64,000 nt of DNA from Hyperoodon ampullatus (lineage: Eukaryota > Chordata > Mammalia > Artiodactyla > Ziphiidae), in assembly GCA_949752795.1 (NCBI GenBank), contig OX457056.1, forward strand, positions 95,750,942 to 95,814,941, read 5' to 3'. The notes beneath the pieces were generated by a model, which was not told where the DNA came from, ran no database searches, and saw nothing but the letters and a program-made list of their open reading frames with translations. Positions within the stretch are counted from its first letter, which is position 1. Each line of letters starts with the position of its first letter. Shown piece by piece: positions 22,585-35,403 of this stretch. A program made the position numbers and the translations under genes.

Positions 22585-22948
22585 ATGAAGATCTTCCTTT
22601 TGGAAAGCATCAGTATTCAAGCATTTGGTTATTTAGCATCAGCGTGTATTCCTTCTCACAGGGAAGACTCATTCCCAGAGAGTCATGTCCCATAGAGGAG
22701 GGAAAGAGGTAGTTGTGTGAGAGGTGTGCTTTTAGAGAGTTTATGGCCGCCTTTGAGCAACAAGGGGCCATCTGGGAAGTGAGTCTTAGGCAGTGATCAA
22801 AACAGGAGAAATTCATGGACCTTCGTTAGGAGGAATCGCATAGGAGTGATTAATTATCTCCAGACATAAAGCTATCATTATTCTTTTTAGTATTACTTCA
22901 AGACTGGTATTGGGCCATTCATAGCATTTGCTTTTTTCATGTAACTTA

Positions 22949-23941
22949 TTAAGTGGGTGACATTAGATGAGTTATCAGATATAAAACACAACATTCAGTT
23001 TGTATTATAGAATAGGTACTGCCTTGAGAGGCTATAGTAATGTCAAGAGTCATCCAGTTTTGTAAGATTGCCTTTCCTATGAAAGATACTTCAGAATTTA
23101 AAAGATTGATATCTTGTTGGCTGTCATTTAGGGCTTGTTGGGTAAATTTGGTTAGAGCTTCTATATCAGTAATGACATCTTCAAGTCTCAGTGAGGGAAC
23201 AAAAATAGCTGCCACATGATCATACCAGTGAAAGACTGACCTAGCCCATCTTGCTTTTAATAAGGAGTAGTTTGCAGGGGCTGTGTTGAGGGTTAAGCCA
23301 ATATGCCCTTGAGTCCAAGGAAATTCTAAAGTACAATGTCCACTTGGGAGGGAGCCAAGGCCAGGGTTTTGGTAGTTCCACAAAGCCATTGGGTTCCATT
23401 TGGGGCTACCCAATAAATATTGGACAGTCTATTCCAATCAGTTCCAATACCAATCACTAGCTTTTTAAGTGATAGTCGCGGTACGAGAATCATGTGGTGC
23501 CCATCATAGATGTTGGGTATTATTAGGTAAGTTCATCTTTGTATGGTTAAGCTCTTCCCCACACAAAGGGACTTCGGTACCTAGATGTGCATAATCCTGT
23601 GTTAAGCATATAAATCTGTCCCATAACCGAGGAACAGTACCCCCTAAAAAACGAAAGGTGACATTCTTCAATTCTGGTCTAGTTCTTTCCCATGTTTGGG
23701 CCTTGGTAGCATTAAGAGAAAACAAATTCCTACGCCTAGAGTCATTTAAGGTTTCGTTGATGGCCATTCATGTGTGTTCCAATTAGTGATATCTGTGGTT
23801 TCTAGAGTACTACTGGTGTTTCTGTCTTTTAAAATGAAACTTATCAAAGCCAATGAGTCAGAACCTTGTAGTCAATTAACTAATATTTGCCAGTTAACCC
23901 AGCAGTGCTGGATGAGGGCAGTTGTCCATAAATCCAACAAT
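22949..23941 (-). pseudogene. ERV env relic (SU end and TM)
   Basis: Two open minus-strand stretches are retroviral envelope. 23767-23504 resembles late surface-subunit sequence with N-glycosylation sites. 23413-22949 is the transmembrane-subunit ectodomain, with a heptad helix and an immunosuppressive-domain-like stretch ending in a TECC motif. Gamma-type TM proteins carry C-X6-CC here. In this copy the first cysteine is Tyr and the last two are kept. The frame stops about a dozen residues later, so membrane anchor and tail are not in frame. The upstream part is cut at 23942 by L1-A. Non-functional. Confidence 0.85.
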
Positions 23942-24768
23942 TGGATTCACTTTTTTTAAAAATAGATCTTTATTGGAGTATAATTGCTTCACAATACTGT
24001 GTTAGTTTCTGTTGTACACCAAAGTGAATCAGCCATATGCATACATCTGTCCCCATATCCCCTCCCTCTTGAGCCTCCCTCCCACCCTCCCTATCCCACC
24101 CCTCTAGGTGGTCACAAAGCACTGAGCTGATCTCCCTGTGCTATGCGGCTTCTTCCCACAAGCTATCTATTTTACATGCGGTAGTGTATATATGTCGATG
24201 CTTCTCTCACTTTGCCCAGGCTTCCTCCCCAACCCCGTGTCCTCAAGTCCATTCTCTATGTCTACATTTTTATTCCTACCCTGCAACTAGGTTCATTAGT
24301 ACCTTTTTTTTTTTAGATTCCATATATATGCATTAGAATACGGTATTTGGTTTTCTCTTTCTGACTTATTTCACTCTATATGACAGACTCTAGGTCCATC
24401 CACCTCACTACAAATAACTCAATTTCATTTCTTTTTATGGCTGAGTAATATTCCATTGTATATATGTGCCATATCTTATTTATGCATTCATCTGTTCATG
24501 GACATTTAGGTTGGTTCCATGTCCTGGCTATTGTAAATAGTGCTGCAGTGAACATTGTGGTACATGACTCTTTTTGAATTATGGTTTTCTCAGGGTATAT
24601 GCTCAGTAGTGGGGTTGCTGGGTCATATGGTAGTTCTAGTTTTAGTTTTTTAAGGACCCTTCATACTGTTTTCCATAGTGGTTGTATCAATTTACATTCC
24701 CACCAGCAGTGCAGGAGGGTTCCCTTTTCACCACACCCTTTCCAGCATGTATTGTTTCTAGATTTTTT

Positions 24769-24974
24769 TTTTTTTTTTTTTTTTGCGGTAGGCGGGCCTC
24801 TCACTGTTGTGGCCTCTCCCCTTGCGGAGCACAGGCTCCGGAGCACAGGCTCAGCGGCCACGGCTCACGGGCCCAGCCGCTCCGCGGCATGTGGGATCCT
24901 CCCAGACCGGGGCACGAACCCGCGTCCCCTGCATCGGCAGGCGGACTCTCAACCACTGCGCCACCAGGGAAGCC
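24769..24974 (-). mobile_element. CHR-type SINE, short form, in L1-A
   Basis: Inverted short form with poly(T). TSD CTAGATTTTTT at 24758-24768 and 24975-24985. Confidence 0.95.
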
Positions 24975-25475
24975 CTAGATTTTTTGATAATAGCCATTCT
25001 GACTGGCATGAGGAGGTACCTCATTGTAGTCTTGATTTGCACTTTTCTAGTAATTAGTGATATTGAGCATCTTTTCATGTGCCTCTTGGCCATCTGTATG
25101 TCTTCCTTGGTGAACTGTCTATTTAGGTCTTCTGCCCATTTTTTAATTGGATTGTTTGTCTTTTTGATATTGAGCTCCATGAGCTGTTTGTATATTTTGG
25201 AGATTAATCCTTTGTCTGTTGTTTCATTTGCAAATATTTTCTCCCATTCTGAGGGTTGTCTTTTTGTCTTGCTTATGGTTTCCTTTGCTGTGCAAAAGCT
25301 TTTAAGTTTAATTAAGTCCCATTTGTTAATTTTTGTTTTTATTTCTGTTACTCTAGGAGGTGGGTCAAAAAAGATCTTGCTGTAGCTTATGTCAGAGAGT
25401 GTTTTTCCAATGTTTTCCTCTAACAGTTTTATAGTGTCTGGTCTTACATTTAGGTCTTTAATCCATTTGGAGCTC

Positions 25476-25689
25476 CTTTTTTTTTTTTTTTTTTTTTTGT
25501 GGTAAGCGGGCCTCTCACTGTTGTGGCTCTCCTGTTGCGGAGCACAGGCTCCGGACGCGCAGGCTCAGTGGCCATGGCTCACGGGCCTAGCTGCTCCACG
25601 GCATGTGGGATCTTCCCGGACCAGGGCACGAACCCGTATCCCCTGCATCAGCAGGCAGACTCTCAACCACTGTGCCACCAGGGAAGCCC
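25476..25689 (-). mobile_element. CHR-type SINE, short form, in L1-A
   Basis: Inverted short form with poly(T). TSD TGGAGCTC at 25468-25475 and 25690-25697. Confidence 0.93.
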
Positions 25690-26003
25690 TGGAGCTCATT
25701 TTTTAGTATGGTGTTAGGTAGTGTTCTAATTTCATTCTTTTACATGTGGCTGTCCAGTTTCCCAGCACCACTTATTGAAGAGGCTGTCCTTTCTCCATTG
25801 TATGTTCTTGTCTCCCTTGTCATAAATTAGGCAACCACATGTGCATGGGTTTATCTCTGGGCTTTCTATCCTGTACCACTGATCTATATTTCTGTTTTTG
25901 AGCCAGTACCATACTGTCTTGATTACTGTAGCTTTGTGGTATAGTTTGAAGTTGGGATGCCTGATTCCTCCAGCTCCATTTTTCTTTCTCAAGATTGGTT
26001 TGG

Positions 26004-26239
26004 GATGCTGCTGGTCCACCCATCACACACGGGGGAGGGATTCTCTCGCTCAGACGTCCTGAAACAAAATGGATTTCTATGGCACTCGTGGAAAGCAGAG
26101 CAGATAACAACAGATCCCATACAGACCTGCCCGTTGGCTGAGCTGGAGCACTGAATGCCCCAGTGAACGTGCAGCGCTGCCATTTGCATTGGTCTGGACT
26201 CGGAGCCAACAGCAAAGAAATTAAAACATTGTCTTGGAA
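26004..26239 (+). other. Non-L1 5' extension of L1-B (candidate 5' transduction)
   Basis: These 236 bases lie inside the left TSD but before the usual L1 start ('gaggggaagatggcgg', 26241 on). They match no other L1 start in the window and contain several CpG. This fits an L1 transcript begun at an upstream promoter and copied with it. A longer 5' UTR variant of the subfamily is the alternative. Confidence 0.7.
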
Positions 26240-27722
26240 GGAGGGGAAGATGGCGGAAGAGTAAGACGTGGATATCACCTTCCTCCCCACAGATACACCA
26301 GAAATAGAGCTACACGTGGAACAACTCCTACAGAACACCTACTGAATGCTGGCAGAAGACCTCAGACCTCCCAAAAGGCAAGAAACTCCCCACGTACCTG
26401 GGAAGGGCAAAGCGGAGAGATTCCCGCACAGAGGATCGGTGCCGACCAGCACTCACCAGCCCGAGAGGCTTGTCTGCTCGCCTGCTGGGGCGGGCGGCGC
26501 TGGAAGCTGAGGCTCGGGCTTCGGTCAGAGCGCAGGGAGAGGACTGGGGCTGGCGGCGAGAACTCAGCCTGAAGGGGGCTAATGTGCCACAGCTAGCCGG
26601 AAGGGAGTCCGGGAAAACTCTGGAGCTGCCGAAGAGGCAAGAGACTATTTCTTCCCTCTTGGTTTCCTGGTGCGCGAGGAGAGGGGATTAAGAGCGCTGC
26701 TTAAAGGAGCCCCACAGACGGGCACGAGCCGCGGCTGAAAGCGCGGAGCCCAGAGACGGGCGTGTGACACTGGGACTGCTGCTGCCGCCGCCAAGAGGCC
26801 TGTGTGCGAGCGCAGGTCACTGTCCATGCCGCCCTTCCAGGAGCCTGTACAGCCCGCCACTGCCGGGGTCCCGGGATCCAGAGACGGCTTCCCTGGGAGA
26901 ACGCACAGCGCGCCTCGGGCTGGTGCAACGTCACGCCGGCCTCTGCTGCTGCAGGCTCGCCCCGCACTCCGTGCCCCTCCCTCCCCGCCCCGGCCTGAGT
27001 GAGCCAGAGTCCCCGAAGCGCCTGCTCCTTTAACCCTGTGCTGTCTGAGCGAAGAACAGACGCCCTCCGGCGACCTACACGCAGAGGCGGGGCCAAATCC
27101 AAAGCTGAGACCCGGGAGCTGTGGGAACAAAGAAGAGAAAGGGAAATCTCTCCCAGCAGCCTCAGAAGCAGCAGATTAAAGCTCCACAATCAACTTGATG
27201 TACCCTGCATCTGTGGAATACATGAATAGACAACAAATCATCCCAAATTGAGGAGCCAGGAGTCAGTGCTGTGCCTCTGAGGTGGGAGAGCCAACTTCAG
27301 GACACTGGTCCACAAGAGACCTCCCAGCTCCACATAATATCAAACGGCGAAAATCTTCCAGAGATCTCCATCTCAACACCAGCACCCAGCTTCACTCAAC
27401 GACCAGCAAGCTACAGTGCTGGACACCCTATGCCAAACAACTAGCAAGACAGGAACACAACACCACCCATTAGCAGACAGGTGGCCTAAAATCATAAAAA
27501 GTCTGCAGACACCCCAAAACACACCACCAGACGTGGACCTGCCCACCAGAAAGACAAGATCCAGCCTCATCCACCAGAACACAGGCACTAGTCCCCTCCA
27601 CCAGGAAGCCTACACAACCCACTAAACCAACCTTACCCACTAGGGACAGACACCAAAAACAACGGGAACTACGAACCTGCAGCCTGCAAAAAGGAGACCC
27701 CAAACACAGTAACATAAGCAAA
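26240..27722 (+). promoter_or_regulatory. L1-B 5' UTR / internal promoter
   Basis: A CpG-rich leader of about 1.5 kb between the L1 start and ORF1. The AAGATGGCGG motif at 26247-26256 near the start matches the YY1-type site that places the L1 start site in other mammals. Long chance frames occur on both strands because of the GC content. Confidence 0.85.
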
Positions 27723-28637
27723 ATGAGAAGACAGAAAAACACACAGCAGGAGAAGGAGCAAGATAAAAACCCACCAGACCTAACAAATGAAGAGGTACTA
27801 GGCAGTCTACCTGAAAAAGAATTCAGAATAATGATGGTAAAGATGATCCAAGATTCTATTTCCAAGATCCAAAATCTTGGAAACAGAATAGACAAAATGC
27901 AAGAAACAGTTAACAAGGACCTAGAAGAACTAAAGATGAATCAAGCATCGATTAAAAACACAATAAATGAAATGAAAAATACTCTAGATGGGATCAATAG
28001 CAGAATAACTGAGGCAGAAGAACGGATAAGTGAGGTGGAAGATAAAATAGTGGAAATAACTGATGCAGAGCAAAATAAAGAAAAAAGAATGAAAAGAACA
28101 GAGGACAGTCTCAGAGACCTCTGGGACAACATTAAACGCACCAACATTCGAATTATAGGGGTTCCAGAAGAAGAAGAGAAAAAGAAAGGGACTGAGAAAA
28201 TATTTGAAGAGATTATAGTTGAAAACTTCCCTAATATGGGAAAGGAAATAGTTAATCAAGTCCAGGAAGCACAGAGAATCCCATACAGAATAAATCCAAG
28301 GAGAAATACACCAAGACACATATTAATCAAACTGTCAAAAATTAAACACAAAGAAATCATATTAAAAGCAGCAAGGGAAAAACAACAAATAACACACAAG
28401 GGAATCCCCATCAGGATAACAGCTGATCTCTCAGCAGAAACTCTACAAGCCAGAAGGGAGTGGCAGGACATACTTAAAGTGATGAAGGAGAAAAACCTGC
28501 AACCAAGATTACTCTACCCAGCAAGGATCTCATTCAGATTTGATGGAGAAATGAAAACGTTTACAGACAAGCAAAAGCTGAGAGAGTTCAGCACCACCAA
28601 ACCAGCTTTACAACAAATGCTAAAGGAACTTCTCTAG
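27723..28637 (+). CDS. L1 ORF1 protein (ORF1p), intact
   Basis: A 304-codon uninterrupted ORF1, the RNA-binding chaperone that coats L1 RNA in the cytoplasmic ribonucleoprotein and is needed for retrotransposition. The N-terminus is basic and Gln/Lys rich. Residues about 35-130 form a long coiled coil that would trimerise. An RRM-like domain begins about residue 138 (NIRIIGVPEEEEKKKG) and the C-terminal domain follows to the end (LLYPARISFRFDG, FSTTKPALQ). The length is normal for mammalian L1. The ATG follows an A-rich leader, and ORF2 starts 57 bp after the stop, the usual L1 spacing. Whether it is transcribed cannot be told from sequence. It is surrounded by non-functional L1-A sequence. 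Confidence 0.93.
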   Translation: MRRQKNTQQEKEQDKNPPDLTNEEVLGSLPEKEFRIMMVKMIQDSISKIQNLGNRIDKMQETVNKDLEELKMNQASIKNTINEMKNTLDGINSRITEAEERISEVEDKIVEITDAEQNKEKRMKRTEDSLRDLWDNIKRTNIRIIGVPEEEEKKKGTEKIFEEIIVENFPNMGKEIVNQVQEAQRIPYRINPRRNTPRHILIKLSKIKHKEIILKAAREKQQITHKGIPIRITADLSAETLQARREWQDILKVMKEKNLQPRLLYPARISFRFDGEMKTFTDKQKLREFSTTKPALQQMLKELL

Positions 28638-28694
28638 GCAAGAAACACAACGACGGAAAAGACCTACAATAACGAACCCAAAACAATTAAGAAA

Positions 28695-31600
28695 ATGGGA
28701 ATAGGAACATACATATGGATAATTACCTTAAATGTAAATGAACTAAATGCTCCCACCAAAAGACACAGATTGGCTGAATGGATACAAAAACAAGACCCAT
28801 ATATATGCTGTCTACAAGAGACCCACTTCAGACCTAGAGACACATACAGACTGAAAGTAAGGGGATGGAAAAAGATATTCCATGCAAATGGAAACCAAAA
28901 GAAAGCTGGAGTAGCAATTCTCATATCAGACAAAATAGACTTTAAAATAAAGACTACTAGAAGAGACAAAGAAGGACACTACATAATGATCAAGGGATCG
29001 ATCCAAGAAGAAGATATAAAAATTGTAAATATTTATGCACCCAACATAGGAGCACCTCAATACATAAGGCAAATACTAACAGCCATAAAAGGAGAAATCG
29101 ACAGTAACACAATCATAGTAGGGGACTTTAACACCCCACTGTCACCAATGGACAGATCATCCAAAATGAAAATAAATAAGGAAACACAAGCTTTAAATGA
29201 TACATTACACAAGATGGACTTAATTGATATTTATAGGACATTCCATCCAAAAACAACAGAATACCCATTTTTCTCAAGTGCTCATGGAACATTCTCCAGG
29301 ATAGATCATATCTTGGGTCACAAATCAAGCCTTGGTAAATTTAAGAAAATTGAAATTGTATCAAGTATCTTTTCTGACCACAATGCTATGAGACTAGATA
29401 TCAATTACAGGAAAAGAGCTGTAAAAAATACAAACACATGGAGTGTAAACAATACACTACTTAATAACGAAGTGATCACTGAAGAAATCAAAGAGGAAAT
29501 TAAAAAATACCTAGAAACAAATGACAATGGAGACACAACGACCCAAAACCTATGGGATGCAGCAAAAGCAGTTCTAAGAGGGAAGTTTATAGCAATACAA
29601 TCCCACCTTAAGAAACAGGAAACATCTCGAATAAACAACCTAACCTTGCACCTAAAGCAATTAGAGAAAGAAGAACAAAAACATCCCAAAGTTAGCAGAA
29701 GGAAAGAAATCATAAAAATCAGATCAGAAATAAATGAAAAAGAAATGAAGGAAACGATAGCAAAGATCAATAAAACTAAAAGCTGGTTCTTTGAGAAGAT
29801 AAACAAAATTGATAAACCATTAGCCAGACTCATCAAGAAAAAAAGGGAGAAGACTCAAATCAATAGAATTAGAAATGAAAAAGGAGAAGTAACAACTGAC
29901 ACTGCAGAAATACAAAAGATCATGAGAGATTACTATAAGCAACTCTATGCCAATAAAATGGACAACCTGGAAGAAATGGACAAATTCTTAGAAATGGACA
30001 ACCTGCCAAGACTGAATCAGGAAGAAATAGAAAATATGAACAGACCAATCACAAGCACTGAAATTGAAACTGTGATAAAAAAATCTTCAAACAAACAAAA
30101 GCCCAGGACCAGATGGCTTCACAGGCAAATTCTATCAAGCATTTAGAGAAGAGCTAACACCTATCCTTCTCAAACTCTTCAAAAATATAGCAGAGGGAGG
30201 AACACTCCGAAACTCATTCTACGAGGCCACCATCACCTTGATATCAAAACCAGACAAGGATGTCACAAAGAAAGAAAACTACAGGCCAATATCACTGATG
30301 AACATAGATGCAAAAATCCTCAACAAAATACTAGCAAACAGAATCCAACAGCACATTAAAAGGATCATACACCATGATCAAGTGGGGTTTATTCCAGGAA
30401 TGCAAGGATTCTTCAATATACGCAAATCAATCAATGTGATACAGCATGTTAACAAATTGAAGAAGAAAAACCATATGATAATCTCAATAGATGCAGGGAA
30501 AGCTTTCGACAAAATTCAACACCCATTTATGATAAAAACCCTGCAGAAAGTAGCCATAGAGGGAACTTTCCTCAACATAATAAAGGCCATATATGACAAA
30601 CCCACAGCCAGCATCGTCCTCAGTGGTGAAAAACTGAAACCATTTCCACTAAGATCAGGAACAAGACAAGGTTGCCCACTCTCACCACTCTTATTCAACA
30701 TAGTTTTGGAAGTTTTAGCCACAGCAATCAGAGAAGAAAAGGAAATAAAAGGAATCCAAATCAGAAAAGAAGAAGTAAAGCTGTCACTGTTTGCAGATGA
30801 CATGATACTATACATAGAGAATCCTAAAGATGCTACCAGAAAACTACTAGAGCTAATCAATGAATTTGGTAAAGTAGCAGGATACAAAATTAATGCACAG
30901 AAATCTCTGGCATTCCTATATACTAATGAAAAATCTGAAAGTGAAATCAAGGAAACACTCCCATTTACCATTGCAACAAAAGAATAAAGTATCTAGGAAT
31001 AAACCTACCTAAGGAGACAAAAGACCTGTATGCAGAAAATTATAAGACACTGATGAAAGAAATTAAAGATGATACAAATAGATGGAGAGATGTACCATGT
31101 TCTTGGATTGGAAGAATCAACATTGTGAAAATGACTCTACTACCCAAAGCAATCTACAGATTCAATGCAATCCCTATCAAACTACCACTGGCATTTTTCA
31201 CAGAACTAGAACAAAAAATTTCACAATTTGTATGGAAACACAAAAGACCCCGAATAGCCAAAGCAATCTTGAGAACGAAAAATGGAGCTGGAGGAATCAG
31301 GCTCCCTGACTTAAGACTATACTACAAAGCTACAGTAATCAAGACGGTGTGGTACTGGCACAAAAACAGAAAGATAGATCAATGGAATAGGATAGCAAGC
31401 CCAGAGATAAACCCACGCACATATGGTCACCTTATCTTTGATAAAGGAGGCAGGAATGTACAGTGGAGAAAGGACAGTCTCTTCAATAAGTGGTGCTGGG
31501 AAAACTGGACAGGGACATGTAAAAGTATGAGATTAGATCACTCCCTAACACCATACACAAAAATAAGCTCAAAATGGATTAAAGACCTAAATGTAAGGCC

Positions 31601-32510
31601 GGACACTATCAAACTCTTAGAGGAAAACATAGGTAGAACACTCTATGACATAAATCACAGCAAGATCCTTTTTGACCCACCTCCTTGAGTAATGGAAATA
31701 AAGACAAAAATAAACACATGGGACCTAATGAAACTTAAAAGCTTTTGTACAGCAAAGGAAACCATAAACAAGACCAAAAGACAACCCTCAGAATGGGATA
31801 AAATATTTGCAAATGAAGCAACTGACAAAGGATTAATCTCCAAAATTTATAAGCAGCTCATGCAGCTCAATAACAAAAAAACAAACAACCCAATTCAAAA
31901 ATGGGCAGAAGACCTAAATAGACATTTCTCCACAGAAGATATACAGACTGCCAACAAACACATGAAAGGGTGCTCAACATCTTTACTCATTAGAGAAATG
32001 CAAATCAAAACTACAATGAGATATCATCTCACAGCAGTCAGAATGGCCATCATCAAAAAATCTAGAAACAATAAATGCTGGAGAGGGTGTGGAAAAAAGG
32101 GAACACTCTTGCACTGCTGGTGGGAATGTGAATTCTTACAGCCACTATGGAGAACAGTATGGAGGTTCCTTAAAAAACTACAAATAGAACTACCATATGA
32201 CCCAGCAATCCCACTACTGGGCATATACCCTGAGAAAACCATAATTCAAAAAGAGTCATGTACCAAAATGTTCATAGCAGCCCTATTTACAATAGCCCGG
32301 AGATGGAAACAACCTAAGTGTCCATCATCGGATGAATGGGTAAAGAAGATGTGGCACATATATACAATGGAATATTACTCAGCCATAAAAAGAAATGAAA
32401 TTGAGCTATTTGTAATGAGGTGGATGGACCTAGAGTCTGTCATACAGAGCGAAGTAAGTCAGAAAGAGAAAGACAAATACTGTATGCTGACACATATATA
32501 TGGAATTTAA
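28695..32510 (+). pseudogene. L1 ORF2 (endonuclease-reverse transcriptase), three lesions
   Basis: ORF2p nicks target DNA and reverse transcribes L1 RNA. The endonuclease domain is fully readable: Asn near residue 14 ([11 protein letters not shown]), Glu in QETHF (about 43), DFNTPL (about 143), RIDHILG (about 203) and SDHNAMRL (about 228). The reverse transcriptase has FADD at 30790-30801. The C-terminal knuckle [18 protein letters not shown] is kept. Lesions: one extra A in the 7-A run 30077-30083 shifts the frame (stop at 30146). One A lost in the 4-A run 30978-30981 shifts it back (stop at 30987 in the shifted frame). A TGA at 31686-31688 probably replaces an Arg codon. A 3-base in-frame loss is likely near 30925. 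Total span 3816 bp is normal. No full ORF2p can be made. Confidence 0.93.
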
Positions 32511-32862
32511 GAAAAAAAATGTCATGAAGAACATAGGGGTAAGACAGGAATAAAGACAGAGATCTACTAGAGAATGGACTTGATGATATGGGGAGGGGGA
32601 AGGGTAAGCTGTGACAAAGCGAGAGAGAGTTATGGACATATATACACTACCAAATGTAAGGTAGATAGCTAGTGGGAAGCAGCCGCATAGCACAGGGAGA
32701 TCAGCTCGGTGCTTTGTGACCGCCTTGCCGGGTGGGATAGGGAAGGCGGGAGGGAGACGCAAAAAGGAGGGGATATGGGAACATATGTATATGTATAACT
32801 GATTAAATTTGTTAAATAAATTAAAAAAAAGAACTGCAAAAAACAAAACAAAACAAAACAAA
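32511..32862 (+). other. L1-B 3' UTR and A-rich tail
   Basis: About 350 bp with 'gatctactagagaatggact' and a G-rich 'ggggagggggaagggtaagc' stretch, ending in an impure A tail with CAAAA repeats directly before the right TSD. Confidence 0.9.
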
Positions 32863-35403
32863 AAGATTGGTTTGGCTATTTGGGGTCTTTTGTGTTTCCA
32901 TACGAATTGTAAAATTTTTTGTTTCAATTCTCTGAAGAATGCCATTGGTGGTCTGATAGGGATTGCAATGAATCTGTAGATTGCTTTAGGTAGTATAGTA
33001 ATTTTCACAATATTGATTCTTCCAATCCAAGAACGTGGTATATTTCTCCACCTGTTTATGTCATCGTTGATTTCTTTCATCAGTGTTTTATAGTTTTCTG
33101 AGGACAAGTCTTTTGCCTTCTTAGGCAGGTTTATTCCTAGGTATTTTATTCTTTTTGTTGCGATGGTAAATGGGATTGTTTCCTTAATTTCTCTTTCTGA
33201 TTTTTCGTTGTTGGTGTATAGGAATGCCAGAGATTTCTGTGCATTAATTTTGTATCCTGAAACCTCACCAAATTCATTGATTAGTTCTAATAGTTTTCTG
33301 GTGGCATCTTTAGGATTTTCTATGTATAGTATCATCTCATCTGCATACAGTGACAGTTTTACTTCTTCTTTTCCAATTTGTATTCCTTTTATTTCTTTTT
33401 TTTCTCTGATTGCTGTGGCTAGGACTTCCAAAACTATGTTGAATAAGAGTGGCAAGAGTGGACATCCTTGTCTTGTTCCTGGTCTTAGTGGAAATGCTTT
33501 CAGTTTTTCACCATAGAGTATGATGCTTGCTGTGGGTTTGTCATATATGACCTTTATTATGTTGAGGTAGTTTCCCTCTATACCCATTTTCTGGAGAGTT
33601 TTTGTCAAAAGCTTTTTTTGCATCTATTGAGATGATCATATGGTTTTTATTCCTTAATTTGTTAAGATGGTGTATCACATTGATTGATTTGCTTATATTG
33701 AAGAATCCTTGCATACTTGGGATAAATCCCACTTGATCATGGTATATGATCCTTTTAACGTGTTGTTGGATTCTGTTTGCTAGTATTTTGTTCAGGATTT
33801 TTGCATCTATGTTCATCAGTGATATTGGTCTATAATTTTGTGTGTGTGTGTGATATCTTTTTCTGGTTTTGGTATCAGGGTGATGGTGGCCTCGTAGAAT
33901 GAATTTGGGAATGTTTCTCCCTCTGCAATTTTTGGAAGAGTTTGAGAAGCATCAGTGTTCGCTCTTCTCTAAATGTTTGGTAGAATTCGCCTGTGAAGCC
34001 ATCTGGTCCTGGTCTTTTGTTTGTTGGAAGATTTTAAATTATGGTTTCAATTTTATTACTTTTGATAGGTCTGTTTATATTTTTTAATTTTTCCTGGTTC
34101 AGTCTTGGAAAATTGTACCTTTCCAAGAATTTGTCCGTTTCTTTGTGGTTGTCCATTTTATTGGCATACAGTTGTTTGTAGCAGTCTCTGATAATCCTTT
34201 GTATTTCTGTGGTGTCAGTTGTGATTTCTCCTTTTTAATTTCTAATTTTATTGATTTGCATCCTCTCCCTATTTTTTTTGATGAGTCTGGCTAAGGGTTT
34301 ATCAATTTTGTTTATCTTCTCAAAGAACCAGGTTTTAGTTTTATTGAACTTTGCTATTGTTTTCTTTGTTTCTATTTCATTTATTTCTTTATGATTTCTT
34401 TCCTTCTACTGACTTCGGGTTTTCTTTGTTCTTCTTTCTCTAGTTGTTTTAAGTATAGGGTTAGATTGTTTATTTGAGATTTTTCTTGTTTCTTGAGGTG
34501 AGATTGAATTGCTCTAAACTTCCTCTTATAAGTGCTTTTGCTGCATCCCATAGGTTTTCCATCATCATGTTTTTGTTGTCATTTGTTTCTATATATTTTT
34601 AAAATTTCTTCTTTGATCTTCAGTGATCTCTTGGTTATTTAGTAGTGCACTGTTTAGCCTCCATCTATTTCCGTTTTTTACAGTTTTTTTTTCCCTGTAA
34701 TTGATTTCCAATCTCATAGCATTGTGGTCAGAAAAGATGCTTGGTATGATTTCAATTTTCTTAAATTTACTGAGGATTGATTTGTGACACAAGGTGTGAT
34801 CTATCCTGGAGAATGTTCCGTGTACACTTGAGAAGAAAGTGCATTCTGCCACTTTTGGGTGGAATGTTCTGTAAATATCAATTAAATCTATCTGGTCTAT
34901 TGTGTCATTTAATGCTTGTGTTTCCTTATTATTTTCTGTTTGGATGATCTCTCCATTGGTGTAAGTGGCATGTTATAAAGTCCCCTACTGTTATTGTGTT
35001 ACTGTTGATTTCTCCTTTCATGGTTGTTAGCATTTGCCTTATGTATTGAGGTGCTCCTATGTGGGTGCATAAACATTTATAATTGTTATATCTTCTTCTT
35101 GGATTGATCCTTTGATCATTATGTAGTGTCCTTCTTTTTCTCTTGTAATAGTCTTTATTTTGAAGTCTATTTTATCTGATATGAGTATTGCTACTCCAGC
35201 TTTCTTTTGATTTCCATTTGCATGGAATATCTTTTTCCATCCCTTCACCTTCAGTCTGTATGTGTCCCTAGGTCTGAAGTGGGTCTCTTGTAGACAGAAT
35301 ATATATGGGTCTTATTTTTGTATCGATTCAGCCAGCCTGTGTGTTTTGGTTGGGGTATTTAATCCATTTACATTCAGGGTTATTATCGATATGTATGTTC
35401 CTA

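Larger units (their letters stand above)
25991..32875 (+). mobile_element. L1-B: near full-length young L1 inside L1-A
   Basis: Perfect 13-bp TSD AAGATTGGTTTGG at 25991-26003 and 32863-32875. Removing the insert restores the continuous L1-A ORF2 antisense sequence '...ctcaagattggtttggctatttgg...', as in the L1-D copy at 55914. Order: 236-bp 5' extension, 5' UTR from 26240, ORF1, ORF2, 3' UTR and a tail of A and CAAAA units. It is the youngest-looking L1 in the window. Confidence 0.95.

Noticed and set aside
26234..27229. Several 60-170 codon frames on both strands
   Set aside because: They fall within the L1-B 5' UTR and its 5' extension. No domain, and overlapping opposite frames.
32430..33623. 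A 397-codon minus frame as an intact protein
   Set aside because: It fuses L1-A ORF2 reverse transcriptase with antisense L1-B tail across the insertion junction, so it is not a natural protein.
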